A stretch of DNA of 64,000 nt, taken from Dyadobacter sp. MSC1_007. GTDB taxonomy: Bacteria; Bacteroidota; Bacteroidia; Cytophagales; Spirosomataceae. This document shows positions 7,460 through 14,724 of this stretch, piece by piece. The stretch spans positions 248,001 to 312,000 of the forward strand of contig NZ_JAMOZL010000008.1 of assembly GCF_023667495.1 (NCBI RefSeq), read 5' to 3'. The stretch's first letter is position 1; each line of letters starts with the position of its first letter. The translations under genes and the position numbers were made by a program. Below the pieces are notes generated by a model. That model ran no database searches. It had not been told where the DNA came from and was given only the letters and a program-made list of their open reading frames with translations.

Positions 7460-9901
7460 TTAATTTCCGTTTTGCACGTCGTCGTTGCGGATACCTCTTT
7501 TGTTCTTTTTGATCGCTTCTTTCAACTTACCAAACTTGTAATTCAGGCTCAGGTTGAACGATCGGAAGTACTGCCAACGATCGGTAAACTGGTCGAAATC
7601 AGGACCGAAAGTTTCATTATGATATCGTCTGAATTTGGTAAACGGATTGCTGACAGCCGCTGAAAACGAAAGCTTGTCCTTCACAATATCCTTATTCACG
7701 CTGAATGAAGTGCTGGTGATCGCATTGCTCGTTCCCTGCAAACTTAAATTAGGCCCGTTCGCATTCACGTTAGCATTAACCCTCCAGTCCCTGGGCAACT
7801 TATATCCTGTCGAAACCGCGATCTGGTACATCACACCACTATTGGTAATCTCGGTTCCATTTACTTCGCCTGTCACTTTTCCGTGTGCAATGCGCAGGTT
7901 AGTACTGAAATTCCATTTTTTAGTAATAGGGTAATTGGCATTCAAATTGGCGGTAAACAATCGCGCTGTTCCGGTGTTTCCGTAGGAAGTGCGGGTAACC
8001 TGCGTTTCGGGGTTATACACAGCAATCGGGAAAATCAGGTCCCTGAAATGAATGTAACCCAATCCAAAGTTCACCGAACCTTTTTTCGATTTGTTGAAGC
8101 TCAACTGCAGGTCATTCACATAAGCTGGACGAAGGTCGGGGTTACCGGTACGCTCGTAGCTCGGATTGGAGCGGTCCACAAACGGATTGAGCTGCCATAT
8201 TCCCGGCCGTTGAATACGCTGGCTGTATCCAAAATTGATACCAGCATTGTTTTTCAGCTTACGATTGATCGAAACCGAAGGGATCAGATTAAAGTAATTC
8301 TGTTCCACTTTTGAATCGGTGGAAATAAAGTCAGCATCCACAATCGTTTGTTCAATGCGGGCGCCTGCTTTAACCCCCCAATTTTTGAAATTGTAATTAT
8401 AAGTATTGTATGCTCCAAAAACCTGTTGCGTGTTATTGTACTTATTGCTCATATCAAGATCGACCTCATACGTGTTGTTTTCAGGATTAAACACCGCATA
8501 TTGAAAATCGCTTTTATTATCCCGCATGATCCCTTTCAAACCCGCCTCAATATTCAGCTTCTTCACCGGGTATACAAAATCTACCTGGAATGTCTGTTCC
8601 GAGAACTGCTGATTGTTAAGCTGATGATAGTCGGGTCTGTCGTAATTGATGCGGTCGCTAATGAGCAAGTTGCCTTTTTGCTTGTTATCATAGCCATAAT
8701 AGCGGTAAGAAAACGTCAGCAATCGGTTTTTATCGGCCTTAAACCCGCGCTGATAATTGACCGACGCGTCCCGGCCATTGCCACGATCAGTATTATTATT
8801 ATTGACATTATACCTTTCCAAAATCTCCTCCCCGCCGTTCAGCAAGGAAGATTGAAACCCGACTCCGTTATTACGGTTGCCGTTTACGTTAAGCTGGGCA
8901 CTGAGCAAGTTCAGCGTATCGATTTCGTAGGTTATTTCATAGCCCACATAACCACTCTTATTATCCTGCCTCGACCACCCGCGCTGATCCAATACCGTAG
9001 GATCTATCCCAGTCGTCGCGCGGTTCGAAATTGTCTGCGTCGAAGGGTTTTTATACTGATTGCCGCCTACGTTCAACGTCATTCCCACTTTCCCAAGCTG
9101 GGCCGAGAGCGAGCCACCGACTCCCGGTCCACCCACAGGAAAACGCTCGCTCACATTCAGCGTTCCGGTATAGCCATTATCCACTTTTTTGTTAGTGATA
9201 ATGTTGATAATTCCTGCCAATCCTTCGGCATCATATTTTGCGGGAGGCGTGGTGATTACCTCAATACGAACGATGGACGAAGCCGGCATACTGCGCAGAA
9301 TATCTTTATAGCTCCGTTCCACCATGCTCGAAGGCTTACCATTGATGAGGATCTTGAAATCGGAATTCCCTTTGAGAAAAATATTATCCTCGGCGTCCAG
9401 TGAAAGGTAAGGCACTTTCCGCATCATTTCGAGCACGCTGTAAACCTTGCTTTCCGGATCCGCTTCCAGGTCGTAGGTAATTCGATCAACCTCCTGTTTT
9501 ACAATGGGTTTAATTGCTGTTACGGTGACTTCTTTTAATCCCACCACATTCTGACTAATGCTGATAGTGCCCAGGTCCACGCTCTTGCGCGTGCTGTCCG
9601 TGAGATCTACTTCTATTGTTTTGCTTTTGTAGCCCACGGCTACCAACACCAGGTTGTATTTCATTGGTTTAAGGTTTTGAAAGACAAAGGAGCCGTCCGA
9701 TTTGGAAAAATCCGCTTTAACGGCGGTGTTTTTGTCTTTCATCAGATTAAGCGTGATAAAATCGAGCGGTTTGGCGCTTGCTGAGTCAGCGATAATGCCA
9801 GTGATACGGCTGCCGCCATTCGGCGCCTGGGCAAAAGATGGTGTAACGCAAACCAAGCCCATGATCAGGGCAGACATTAACAATTGGAGTAGTGTTTTCA
9901 T
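7460..9901 (-). CDS. TonB-dependent outer-membrane receptor, no SusD partner (813 aa)
   Basis: A signal peptide ends at SFA-QAP. It is followed by a carboxypeptidase-D-like regulatory domain (about 30-115), a plug domain with LKGNSDFKILINGKPSS and EVITTPPAKYDAEGLAGIINI (each quoted in part), and a long beta-barrel region. The barrel fits the outer-membrane beta-barrel family common in Bacteroidota receptors of this length. Such proteins import or bind ligands with energy from TonB. No SusD-like lipoprotein is adjacent, so it is not a classical polysaccharide-utilisation pair, and no substrate can be named. It is monocistronic: a terminator palindrome lies downstream and a good promoter with an overlapping operator lies upstream. 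The 5' leader would be about 110 nt. Confidence 0.9.
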   Translation of the reverse strand: MKTLLQLLMSALIMGLVCVTPSFAQAPNGGSRITGIIADSASAKPLDFITLNLMKDKNTAVKADFSKSDGSFVFQNLKPMKYNLVLVAVGYKSKTIEVDLTDSTRKSVDLGTISISQNVVGLKEVTVTAIKPIVKQEVDRITYDLEADPESKVYSVLEMMRKVPYLSLDAEDNIFLKGNSDFKILINGKPSSMVERSYKDILRSMPASSIVRIEVITTPPAKYDAEGLAGIINIITNKKVDNGYTGTLNVSERFPVGGPGVGGSLSAQLGKVGMTLNVGGNQYKNPSTQTISNRATTGIDPTVLDQRGWSRQDNKSGYVGYEITYEIDTLNLLSAQLNVNGNRNNGVGFQSSLLNGGEEILERYNVNNNNTDRGNGRDASVNYQRGFKADKNRLLTFSYRYYGYDNKQKGNLLISDRINYDRPDYHQLNNQQFSEQTFQVDFVYPVKKLNIEAGLKGIMRDNKSDFQYAVFNPENNTYEVDLDMSNKYNNTQQVFGAYNTYNYNFKNWGVKAGARIEQTIVDADFISTDSKVEQNYFNLIPSVSINRKLKNNAGINFGYSQRIQRPGIWQLNPFVDRSNPSYERTGNPDLRPAYVNDLQLSFNKSKKGSVNFGLGYIHFRDLIFPIAVYNPETQVTRTSYGNTGTARLFTANLNANYPITKKWNFSTNLRIAHGKVTGEVNGTEITNSGVMYQIAVSTGYKLPRDWRVNANVNANGPNLSLQGTSNAITSTSFSVNKDIVKDKLSFSAAVSNPFTKFRRYHNETFGPDFDQFTDRWQYFRSFNLSLNYKFGKLKEAIKKNKRGIRNDDVQNGN

Positions 9902-10018
9902 AGCTAAAATTTTTCATGGCTAACAGATTTCAAAAGGCATAGGAATTCCCGTCGAGATATGGCCTTGATCGGCCACAAATCGCATTACTTAGCAACCTCT
10001 ATAATCACTTTGACAATA

Positions 10019-10049
10019 CAAATGTATTCTAAGGTACTTTGTGATGCAA
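10019..10049 (-). promoter_or_regulatory. promoter of the TonB receptor gene
   Basis: On the minus strand TTG (10047-10049) is followed after 20 bp by TACATTTG (10019-10026), matching TTG-N19/21-TAnnTTTG. Transcription should begin near 10012. Confidence 0.7.
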
Positions 10050-10054
10050 GGTAC
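10034..10054. promoter_or_regulatory. palindromic operator overlapping the TonB receptor promoter
   Basis: GTACTTTG-N5-CAAGGTAC is an inverted repeat with 7 of 8 arm bases paired. It overlaps the -33 TTG of the promoter. A dimeric repressor bound here would block RNA polymerase. No repressor gene lies beside it. A PadR-type regulator is one guess, based only on general resemblance. Confidence 0.5.
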
Positions 10055-10130
10055 TAGGCTAAATTATTTTTAGGAAATGATGAACGGTTTATTTTCGGTT
10101 TGACCGGCAACGTATTGTTTGAGCAAGATG

Positions 10131-10472
10131 CTATTCCTGGGGCTTGTCTTTATCCAGATTGCGTTCGATCAGGAAGTTAAGTATCAAACTGATGCCTCCA
10201 AGCAGAAACACCATCGCCAGATAAGCGACTCCTTTATTGAAATCATAGTTTTTTTCCAGCCAGTTACCAAGCAATATTCCCAGCGCTATTCCGACAAACA
10301 GCATGCCGAATTTCAGTGTAGGATAAAAAGAACGGCTGCTACCTGCAAATATCGAAGCGTCGGCGCCCTTTTCGATCAGGGCCATACGTTCGCGGTTGCG
10401 GGTCATGAGGAACACATATACAATCCCAAAAATACCAATGAAGGCGGCCACTGAAACAATTACACCGGACAT
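10131..10472 (-). CDS. small membrane protein, DUF6249-like (113 aa)
   Basis: Three hydrophobic segments are visible: an N-terminal helix (about 5-23), one around 52-70 containing LFVGIALGILLGNWL, and one near 80-100. Between them lies the cytoplasmic stretch RNRERMALIEKGAD, which is characteristic of the DUF6249 family of Bacteroidota inner-membrane proteins. Molecular function is not known. The gene is divergent from an ECF sigma-factor operon. Both sides of the shared 157-bp region carry the same promoter pattern, so this gene is probably a direct target of that sigma factor. Its 5' leader would be about 27 nt. Confidence 0.8.
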   Translation of the reverse strand: MSGVIVSVAAFIGIFGIVYVFLMTRNRERMALIEKGADASIFAGSSRSFYPTLKFGMLFVGIALGILLGNWLEKNYDFNKGVAYLAMVFLLGGISLILNFLIERNLDKDKPQE

Positions 10473-10504
10473 AGCTAATATTGATTAAATTGAAGTTATG
10501 CCCA

Positions 10505-10535
10505 TTGGACAAGGCACGGCGCGGATTGGTTACAG
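10505..10535 (-). promoter_or_regulatory. ECF-type promoter toward the DUF6249-like gene
   Basis: The minus strand reads CTGTAACC (10528-10535), then 17 bp, then GTCCAA (10505-10510). This has the AAC at -35 and GTC at -10 common to many ECF promoters, and it mirrors the promoter of the sigma gene on the other side. Confidence 0.55.
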
Positions 10536-10576
10536 ATTTTTTCCAAAAATTTTAAAGAAAATATTTTACACCAAAA

Positions 10577-10607
10577 CTGTAACCATAACCCGGCGGACAC
10601 TGTCTTA
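10577..10607 (+). promoter_or_regulatory. ECF-type autoregulatory promoter of the sigma operon
   Basis: CTGTAACC (10577-10584), 17 bp, GTCTTA (10602-10607). The -35 octamer and the spacing equal those of the divergent promoter at 10505-10535. The predicted start near 10613 leaves a short leader before the ATG at 10630. Confidence 0.55.
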
Positions 10608-10629
10608 TCACCAGTAGCGCAACGAATGC

Positions 10630-11181
10630 ATGAAAAATACGGACGAATGGCTTCATATCGAGAATGTCAAAAGGGGCAACCTTGCGTCCTATACGTTTCT
10701 GGTTGATAGATATAAAAACATGGCATTTACCATTGCCCTGAAAATAATGTCCAATGCGCAGGACGCTGAAGATGTGGCGCAGGAAAGTTTTGTGAAGGCC
10801 TATCTGCAAATCCGCCACTTCGAAGGCAAAGCCAAATTCTCAACCTGGCTCTACACGATCGTTTACCGTACGGCCGTTTCGAGATTACAGAAACATCAGA
10901 TCCAGTTCCAGACGATAGACGATGATTTCAGTGAAAATTATGCCTATGAATATGCTTCTTCGCCTATTGATACGCTTCAAATCACTGAAAGGGATAAATT
11001 TGTAAAAGAAGCTGTCGAAAGGCTGCCGAAAATCGAGTCGCTGATTATTACTTTGTATTATCTCAATGAAAATTCCATTGAAGAAATCCAGGAGATCACC
11101 GGCCTGACGGCATCGAACATCAAAGTCAAACTTTTTCGTGCTCGCAAGGTTTTGGGGAAAGAATTGCAGTTTCTGTTATAA
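10630..11181 (+). CDS. ECF-family RNA polymerase sigma factor (183 aa)
   Basis: Region 2 is clear: FLVDRYKNMAFTIALKI, then DAEDVAQESFVKAY, then the -10-contact stretch FSTWLYTIVYRTA. A short linker leads to region 4, where NSIEEIQEITGLTASNIKVKLFRARK forms the helix-turn-helix (quoted in parts; residues about 149-175). Length and the lack of regions 1 and 3 place it in the extracytoplasmic-function class. It directs RNA polymerase to a small stress or envelope regulon. The next gene, 12 bp downstream, probably encodes its membrane-bound regulator. Matched promoters on both sides of the upstream region suggest that it activates itself and the divergent DUF6249-like gene. Confidence 0.92.
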   Translation: MKNTDEWLHIENVKRGNLASYTFLVDRYKNMAFTIALKIMSNAQDAEDVAQESFVKAYLQIRHFEGKAKFSTWLYTIVYRTAVSRLQKHQIQFQTIDDDFSENYAYEYASSPIDTLQITERDKFVKEAVERLPKIESLIITLYYLNENSIEEIQEITGLTASNIKVKLFRARKVLGKELQFLL

Positions 11182-11193
11182 TAGGTATGTGAT

Positions 11194-11688
11194 ATGGAAA
11201 CGGAAGGAAACAATGAGGAAAATTTCAGAAAGCTGATCCGGGAGGCAATTCCTGAACAGCCTTCTGCTGATTTTACCGGTCTGGTGATGCACCAGGTACG
11301 GGAAGAAGCAGCATTGCAAAATCTTTTACAAGAGCATATTCTCGAATCGCCGTCACCTGCATTCAATCAAAACATTCTTGCCCAGTTGCAGCCTGCACGT
11401 CCGGCCTTGCAATACAAGCCGGTGATCGGCCGCAAAGGTTGGTATGGCATTGCAGCAATGGTAGCGGCAATTATAACCGCTTGCGCTTTCGTGCCTGCAT
11501 CAGGCAATTCCCCGACGCTCGCGACCTATCTGAACATTGGGTTAGTGCCTGGACAGGCCTTCTCCAATCAATTGAAATCCATCCCTCAACTCTACCCTCT
11601 TACCGTAATCGGCCTGGCGGGGCTGTTGCTCATTGATTATTTCCTTCGTGAGAAGCTATTGGCACTAAATAAACCAGCCAGGTCATAA
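11194..11688 (+). CDS. putative membrane anti-sigma or sigma-partner protein (164 aa)
   Basis: It starts 12 bp after the sigma-factor stop codon. The N-terminal half (1-80) is hydrophilic and contains repeated short helices such as SADFTGLVMHQVREEA and SPAFNQNILAQL. Two membrane segments follow, about 88-105 and 133-150. That layout, a cytoplasmic head plus membrane anchor directly behind an ECF sigma gene, is typical of anti-sigma factors. No zinc-binding HxxxCxxC motif is present, so it is not a ZAS-type anti-sigma factor. The assignment rests on position and topology, not on a recognised domain. The stop codon lies in the loop of a hairpin terminator. Confidence 0.65.
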   Translation: METEGNNEENFRKLIREAIPEQPSADFTGLVMHQVREEAALQNLLQEHILESPSPAFNQNILAQLQPARPALQYKPVIGRKGWYGIAAMVAAIITACAFVPASGNSPTLATYLNIGLVPGQAFSNQLKSIPQLYPLTVIGLAGLLLIDYFLREKLLALNKPARS

Positions 11689-11701
11689 GGCCTGGCTGGT
11701 T
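11672..11701 (+). terminator. hairpin terminator of the sigma operon
   Basis: AACCAGCCAGG and CCTGGCTGGTT form a perfect 11-bp stem around an 8-base loop that contains the TAA stop codon of the upstream gene. A short T-containing tail follows. It may also serve the convergent gene at 11730. Confidence 0.65.
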
Positions 11702-11729
11702 CTGTTCATGGCTATTTAACTACTCCTGA

Positions 11730-12101
11730 TTATCCTCTGCGGTTGTAACGGGTTTCATAACGGTGTTGGTAAGCAAACAAACGTTGACGTTGTACCGGGG
11801 TCAAAACCGACAGAATTTCTCTTTGTTTTTCTTCTTCCAATCGCTTCATGCCTTGATAGGTGTGATAACGTCTGTTTGGCGAAGCCAGGCGATCGTATTT
11901 GTTCTCGATCTTCTTGATCTGGTTTTCCTGTTTGCGGCTCAGTTTCACAATCTCGTCCAGCTTGTTGATCTTCATCTCCTCATAGGCGTTGTCAACGCGG
12001 GCGCTTTTTGCTGCGGGAGCGTGGTGTTCGTAACGTTGAGCGAAGCTGTTACCGATGGTCAATGTAACTATGGTTGCGATGGCTAAGATGGTCTTTTTCA
12101 T
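11730..12101 (-). CDS. small periplasmic Spy/CpxP-like protein (123 aa)
   Basis: A signal peptide (MKKTILAIATIVTLTIGNSFA) precedes a basic, helical mature domain. That domain contains LSRKQENQIKKIENKYD and LTPVQRQRLFAYQHRYE. The LTPVQ phrase resembles the LTxxQ repeats of Spy/CpxP periplasmic stress proteins, although it is shorter and only one clear copy is seen. Spy-type proteins bind unfolded proteins or sense envelope stress. The gene is monocistronic and convergent with the ECF sigma operon. Membership of that regulon would be sensible, but no matching promoter was found upstream. Homology to Spy is suggestive only. Confidence 0.7.
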   Translation of the reverse strand: MKKTILAIATIVTLTIGNSFAQRYEHHAPAAKSARVDNAYEEMKINKLDEIVKLSRKQENQIKKIENKYDRLASPNRRYHTYQGMKRLEEEKQREILSVLTPVQRQRLFAYQHRYETRYNRRG

Positions 12102-12237
12102 GGTTTCAAATGTTTAAAATGGTTCGTTTATGTAGTTTAGAGGGACTTTTACGACGAACGTTTAACGCATTGAAAACACAATCTTCCAATTGTTACTACC
12201 AGTAGATAGTCTGCTGCTTTTCATCGACGAAAGGGCA

Positions 12238-14613
12238 CTATTCGCTTCGCAGCGATTTGACCGGATTCATTAATGCGGCTTTGATCGCCTGGAAGCTTAC
12301 AGTCAGCAACGTAATGATGATGGCCGTTAATGCAGAGAAAACAAATACGATCCAGCTCAGTTCGATGTGATATTCGTACTTTTTGAGCCAGTCACTCAGG
12401 AAATACAATGCAATGGGCGACGCAATGAGGCATGAGACGATCACCAGGTAGATAAACTCTTTCGAAAGCATCGCCCACATCTGCGCCACACTCGCGCCGA
12501 GCGCCTTCCGTATCCCTATCTCCTTCGTACGTTGCTCAGCCGTGTAAGCTGCCAAACCAAATAAACCCAGGCAAGAGATAAACACCGCCAGCACCGCAAA
12601 TACCCTCGAAAGCTTCCCTACCCGTTCCTCAGCGCGGAATTTAGCCTCATATTGCTCATCCGCAAATTTGAATTCGAATGGCGAATCCGGATCGTGCTTC
12701 TTGAAAACAGCTTCCACCCTTTTCAGCGCTTTATCCACAGGTGTGCCGGGATTCAGTTTTACATTGATAAGGTTGGCCCATCCATAATCCATCAAAAATA
12801 CCGTAGGAACCGCTGGTTCATAGGGCGACTGCATGACCATATCCTTGATCACTCCCACCACTTGCTTCGGTTTGCCATTGAATCTTATGGTTTTGCCAAT
12901 GATATTCTTAATTCCCGTGAGTTTAACGGCCGATTCGTTGAGGATAAATGCCGCAGTGTCGGTGGAGAAGTCGCGCGAGAAATCGCGGCCTTCGATAATT
13001 TTCCAGCCGATCGTCTTGCCAAAATCATGAGTACAAGCAATGGTACCGAACAAAGGCAACGAGCCGGGTTCCATTCCCTCCCATTCAAAGCCGATCTGGT
13101 TCGAGTAAATACCTGTAGTTGGGCTCGACGACTGGCTCATTTCGTACACCGCGCCGGTTTTCAGCAGGTCGTCACGTAATGGAGCATATTTACCATAAAG
13201 ATTAGGCGTCATATCGAATTGCAACAGCCCCTGACGATCATAGCCTATCGGCCGGTTTTTCGCATGCTGTATTTGCTGGAACACGATGATCGTCCCGATA
13301 ATCAGGGTTATAGAAACCGTAAACTGCATGACTACCATCACTTTCCGCGGTACTGCCGACCATTTCCCGACTTTGAATGTCCCCTTCAAAACAGAAAGCG
13401 GATTGAAGGACGAGAGATAGAATGCCGGATAGCTGCCCGCTATCAATCCTGTAAACACAGCAAAAATCAGTAGCCCGACCCAAAACTGTGGATAGAAGAA
13501 AGGAAATTTCACGTGCTTCCCTGCAAGGTCGTTAAAGGCAGGAAGCGATATCAGCACGAAAAGCAATGCGAGAATCAACGCAAATCCAACAACCAGAAAC
13601 GATTCACTCAGGAATTGAATCACCAGCTGGCTTTTCAACGATCCGATCGACTTGCGGATACCTACTTCTTTTGCACGCTTTTCTGATCGGGCAGTGCTCA
13701 GGTTCATGAAGTTGATACAAGCCAGCAGCAACACAAAAACGCCGATAATGCTAAACAGCCACACAAACTGGATGCCTCCGCCTATATTTTTCCCATCCTT
13801 AAAATCCGAATACAAATGCCAGCGGCTCATCGGATGAAGGAAATACTGAGGCTTATCAGTCTTGGAGAATGCATGCGGCAGCTCCACATCACGGATCTTG
13901 CGGGATACCTGGGCTATTTCGGCGTGATCTGCCACTTGTGCGAAAAATTGGAAAGAATGGTTGCCCCATTGCGTTTGCGCATCCTTCACCCAACCTTCCG
14001 CTTGCAGATAGTCGCTCCACGGCAATATTAGAAAAAGCTCATTGAAGTTGGAATTGAAAGGGATATCTTCATAAACACCCGTCACTTTCACATTCTTTTT
14101 AATGTCGAGTTTAAGGGTCTTATTTAAAGGATCATCGTTGCCAAACAGGGACTTTGCCAGCGACTCCGAGATCATGATCGATCCAGGGTCTTTCAAGCCA
14201 TCATAATCTCCCCGGATCATTTTCAGAGAAAGCATTTCGGGGAATGAGGGCTGTGCGAACATTCCTGATTTGTTAATCTTTCTATCACCATTCGCAAGCA
14301 AATGCCCGTAGTTCCAGGACGCGAGGGAAGTGTATTTGAAATCCGCAGAATATTTGGTCGCCATTTCTGTCACTGCAGGAATGGAAACCGCCGTTCCGCT
14401 TCCCGTTTGCTTGTTGAATGTCTGACTGATCCACGCCTGCACAATGCGATCGTAATTTTTGTGGTAACGGTTATACGAAAGTTCATCCCAAACCCACAAA
14501 CCGATCAGGAGCGAAACTGAAATGCCCACAGCGAGCCCCACGATATTGATAAAAGAATAGACCTTGCTTTTTGAAAGGTTACGGAGCGCGATAACCAGAT
14601 AGTTCTTGATCAT
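12238..14613 (-). CDS. FtsX/MacB-type ABC permease (791 aa)
   Basis: Duplicated permease with coupling motifs EVGIRKSIG (module 1) and EIGIRKALG (module 2), ending NPVKSLRSE. In loop sequence it is closest to the copy at 3449-5878: both have a WHL(H/Y)SDFK phrase before the first FtsX module and RPxGYxRxGLL after the second anchor helix. It follows the permease at 14725 after a 111-bp gap. That gap holds neither the activator double dyad nor a sigma-54 element on this strand, so it is probably read from the promoter of 17139. A fourfold array of related permeases with one ATPase suggests that this copy borrows the ATPase at 33665. Confidence 0.92.
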   Translation of the reverse strand: MIKNYLVIALRNLSKSKVYSFINIVGLAVGISVSLLIGLWVWDELSYNRYHKNYDRIVQAWISQTFNKQTGSGTAVSIPAVTEMATKYSADFKYTSLASWNYGHLLANGDRKINKSGMFAQPSFPEMLSLKMIRGDYDGLKDPGSIMISESLAKSLFGNDDPLNKTLKLDIKKNVKVTGVYEDIPFNSNFNELFLILPWSDYLQAEGWVKDAQTQWGNHSFQFFAQVADHAEIAQVSRKIRDVELPHAFSKTDKPQYFLHPMSRWHLYSDFKDGKNIGGGIQFVWLFSIIGVFVLLLACINFMNLSTARSEKRAKEVGIRKSIGSLKSQLVIQFLSESFLVVGFALILALLFVLISLPAFNDLAGKHVKFPFFYPQFWVGLLIFAVFTGLIAGSYPAFYLSSFNPLSVLKGTFKVGKWSAVPRKVMVVMQFTVSITLIIGTIIVFQQIQHAKNRPIGYDRQGLLQFDMTPNLYGKYAPLRDDLLKTGAVYEMSQSSSPTTGIYSNQIGFEWEGMEPGSLPLFGTIACTHDFGKTIGWKIIEGRDFSRDFSTDTAAFILNESAVKLTGIKNIIGKTIRFNGKPKQVVGVIKDMVMQSPYEPAVPTVFLMDYGWANLINVKLNPGTPVDKALKRVEAVFKKHDPDSPFEFKFADEQYEAKFRAEERVGKLSRVFAVLAVFISCLGLFGLAAYTAEQRTKEIGIRKALGASVAQMWAMLSKEFIYLVIVSCLIASPIALYFLSDWLKKYEYHIELSWIVFVFSALTAIIITLLTVSFQAIKAALMNPVKSLRSE

Positions 14614-14724
14614 AACGGAGCGGAATAACGATAAATGAAAGGTTTATTTGGCACACTGCAGCAATGATGATCAAAAGTACATGCAGGTTGCACTGTTGGC
14701 TAAAAACTAAATATCCCGACTGAG

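Noticed and set aside
8348..9403. Long open frame (351 codons) on the plus strand inside the TonB receptor gene
   Set aside because: It is antisense to a well-supported gene and its translation has no domain-like character.
7460..9901. SusC-type member of a polysaccharide-utilisation locus
   Set aside because: No SusD-like gene follows, and the length and barrel type fit the non-Sus receptor group.
14649..14664. Sigma-54-like sequence TGGCACACTGCAGCAA on the plus strand
   Set aside because: It points into the 3' end of a minus-strand permease with no plus-strand gene behind it, and the -12 part is out of register.
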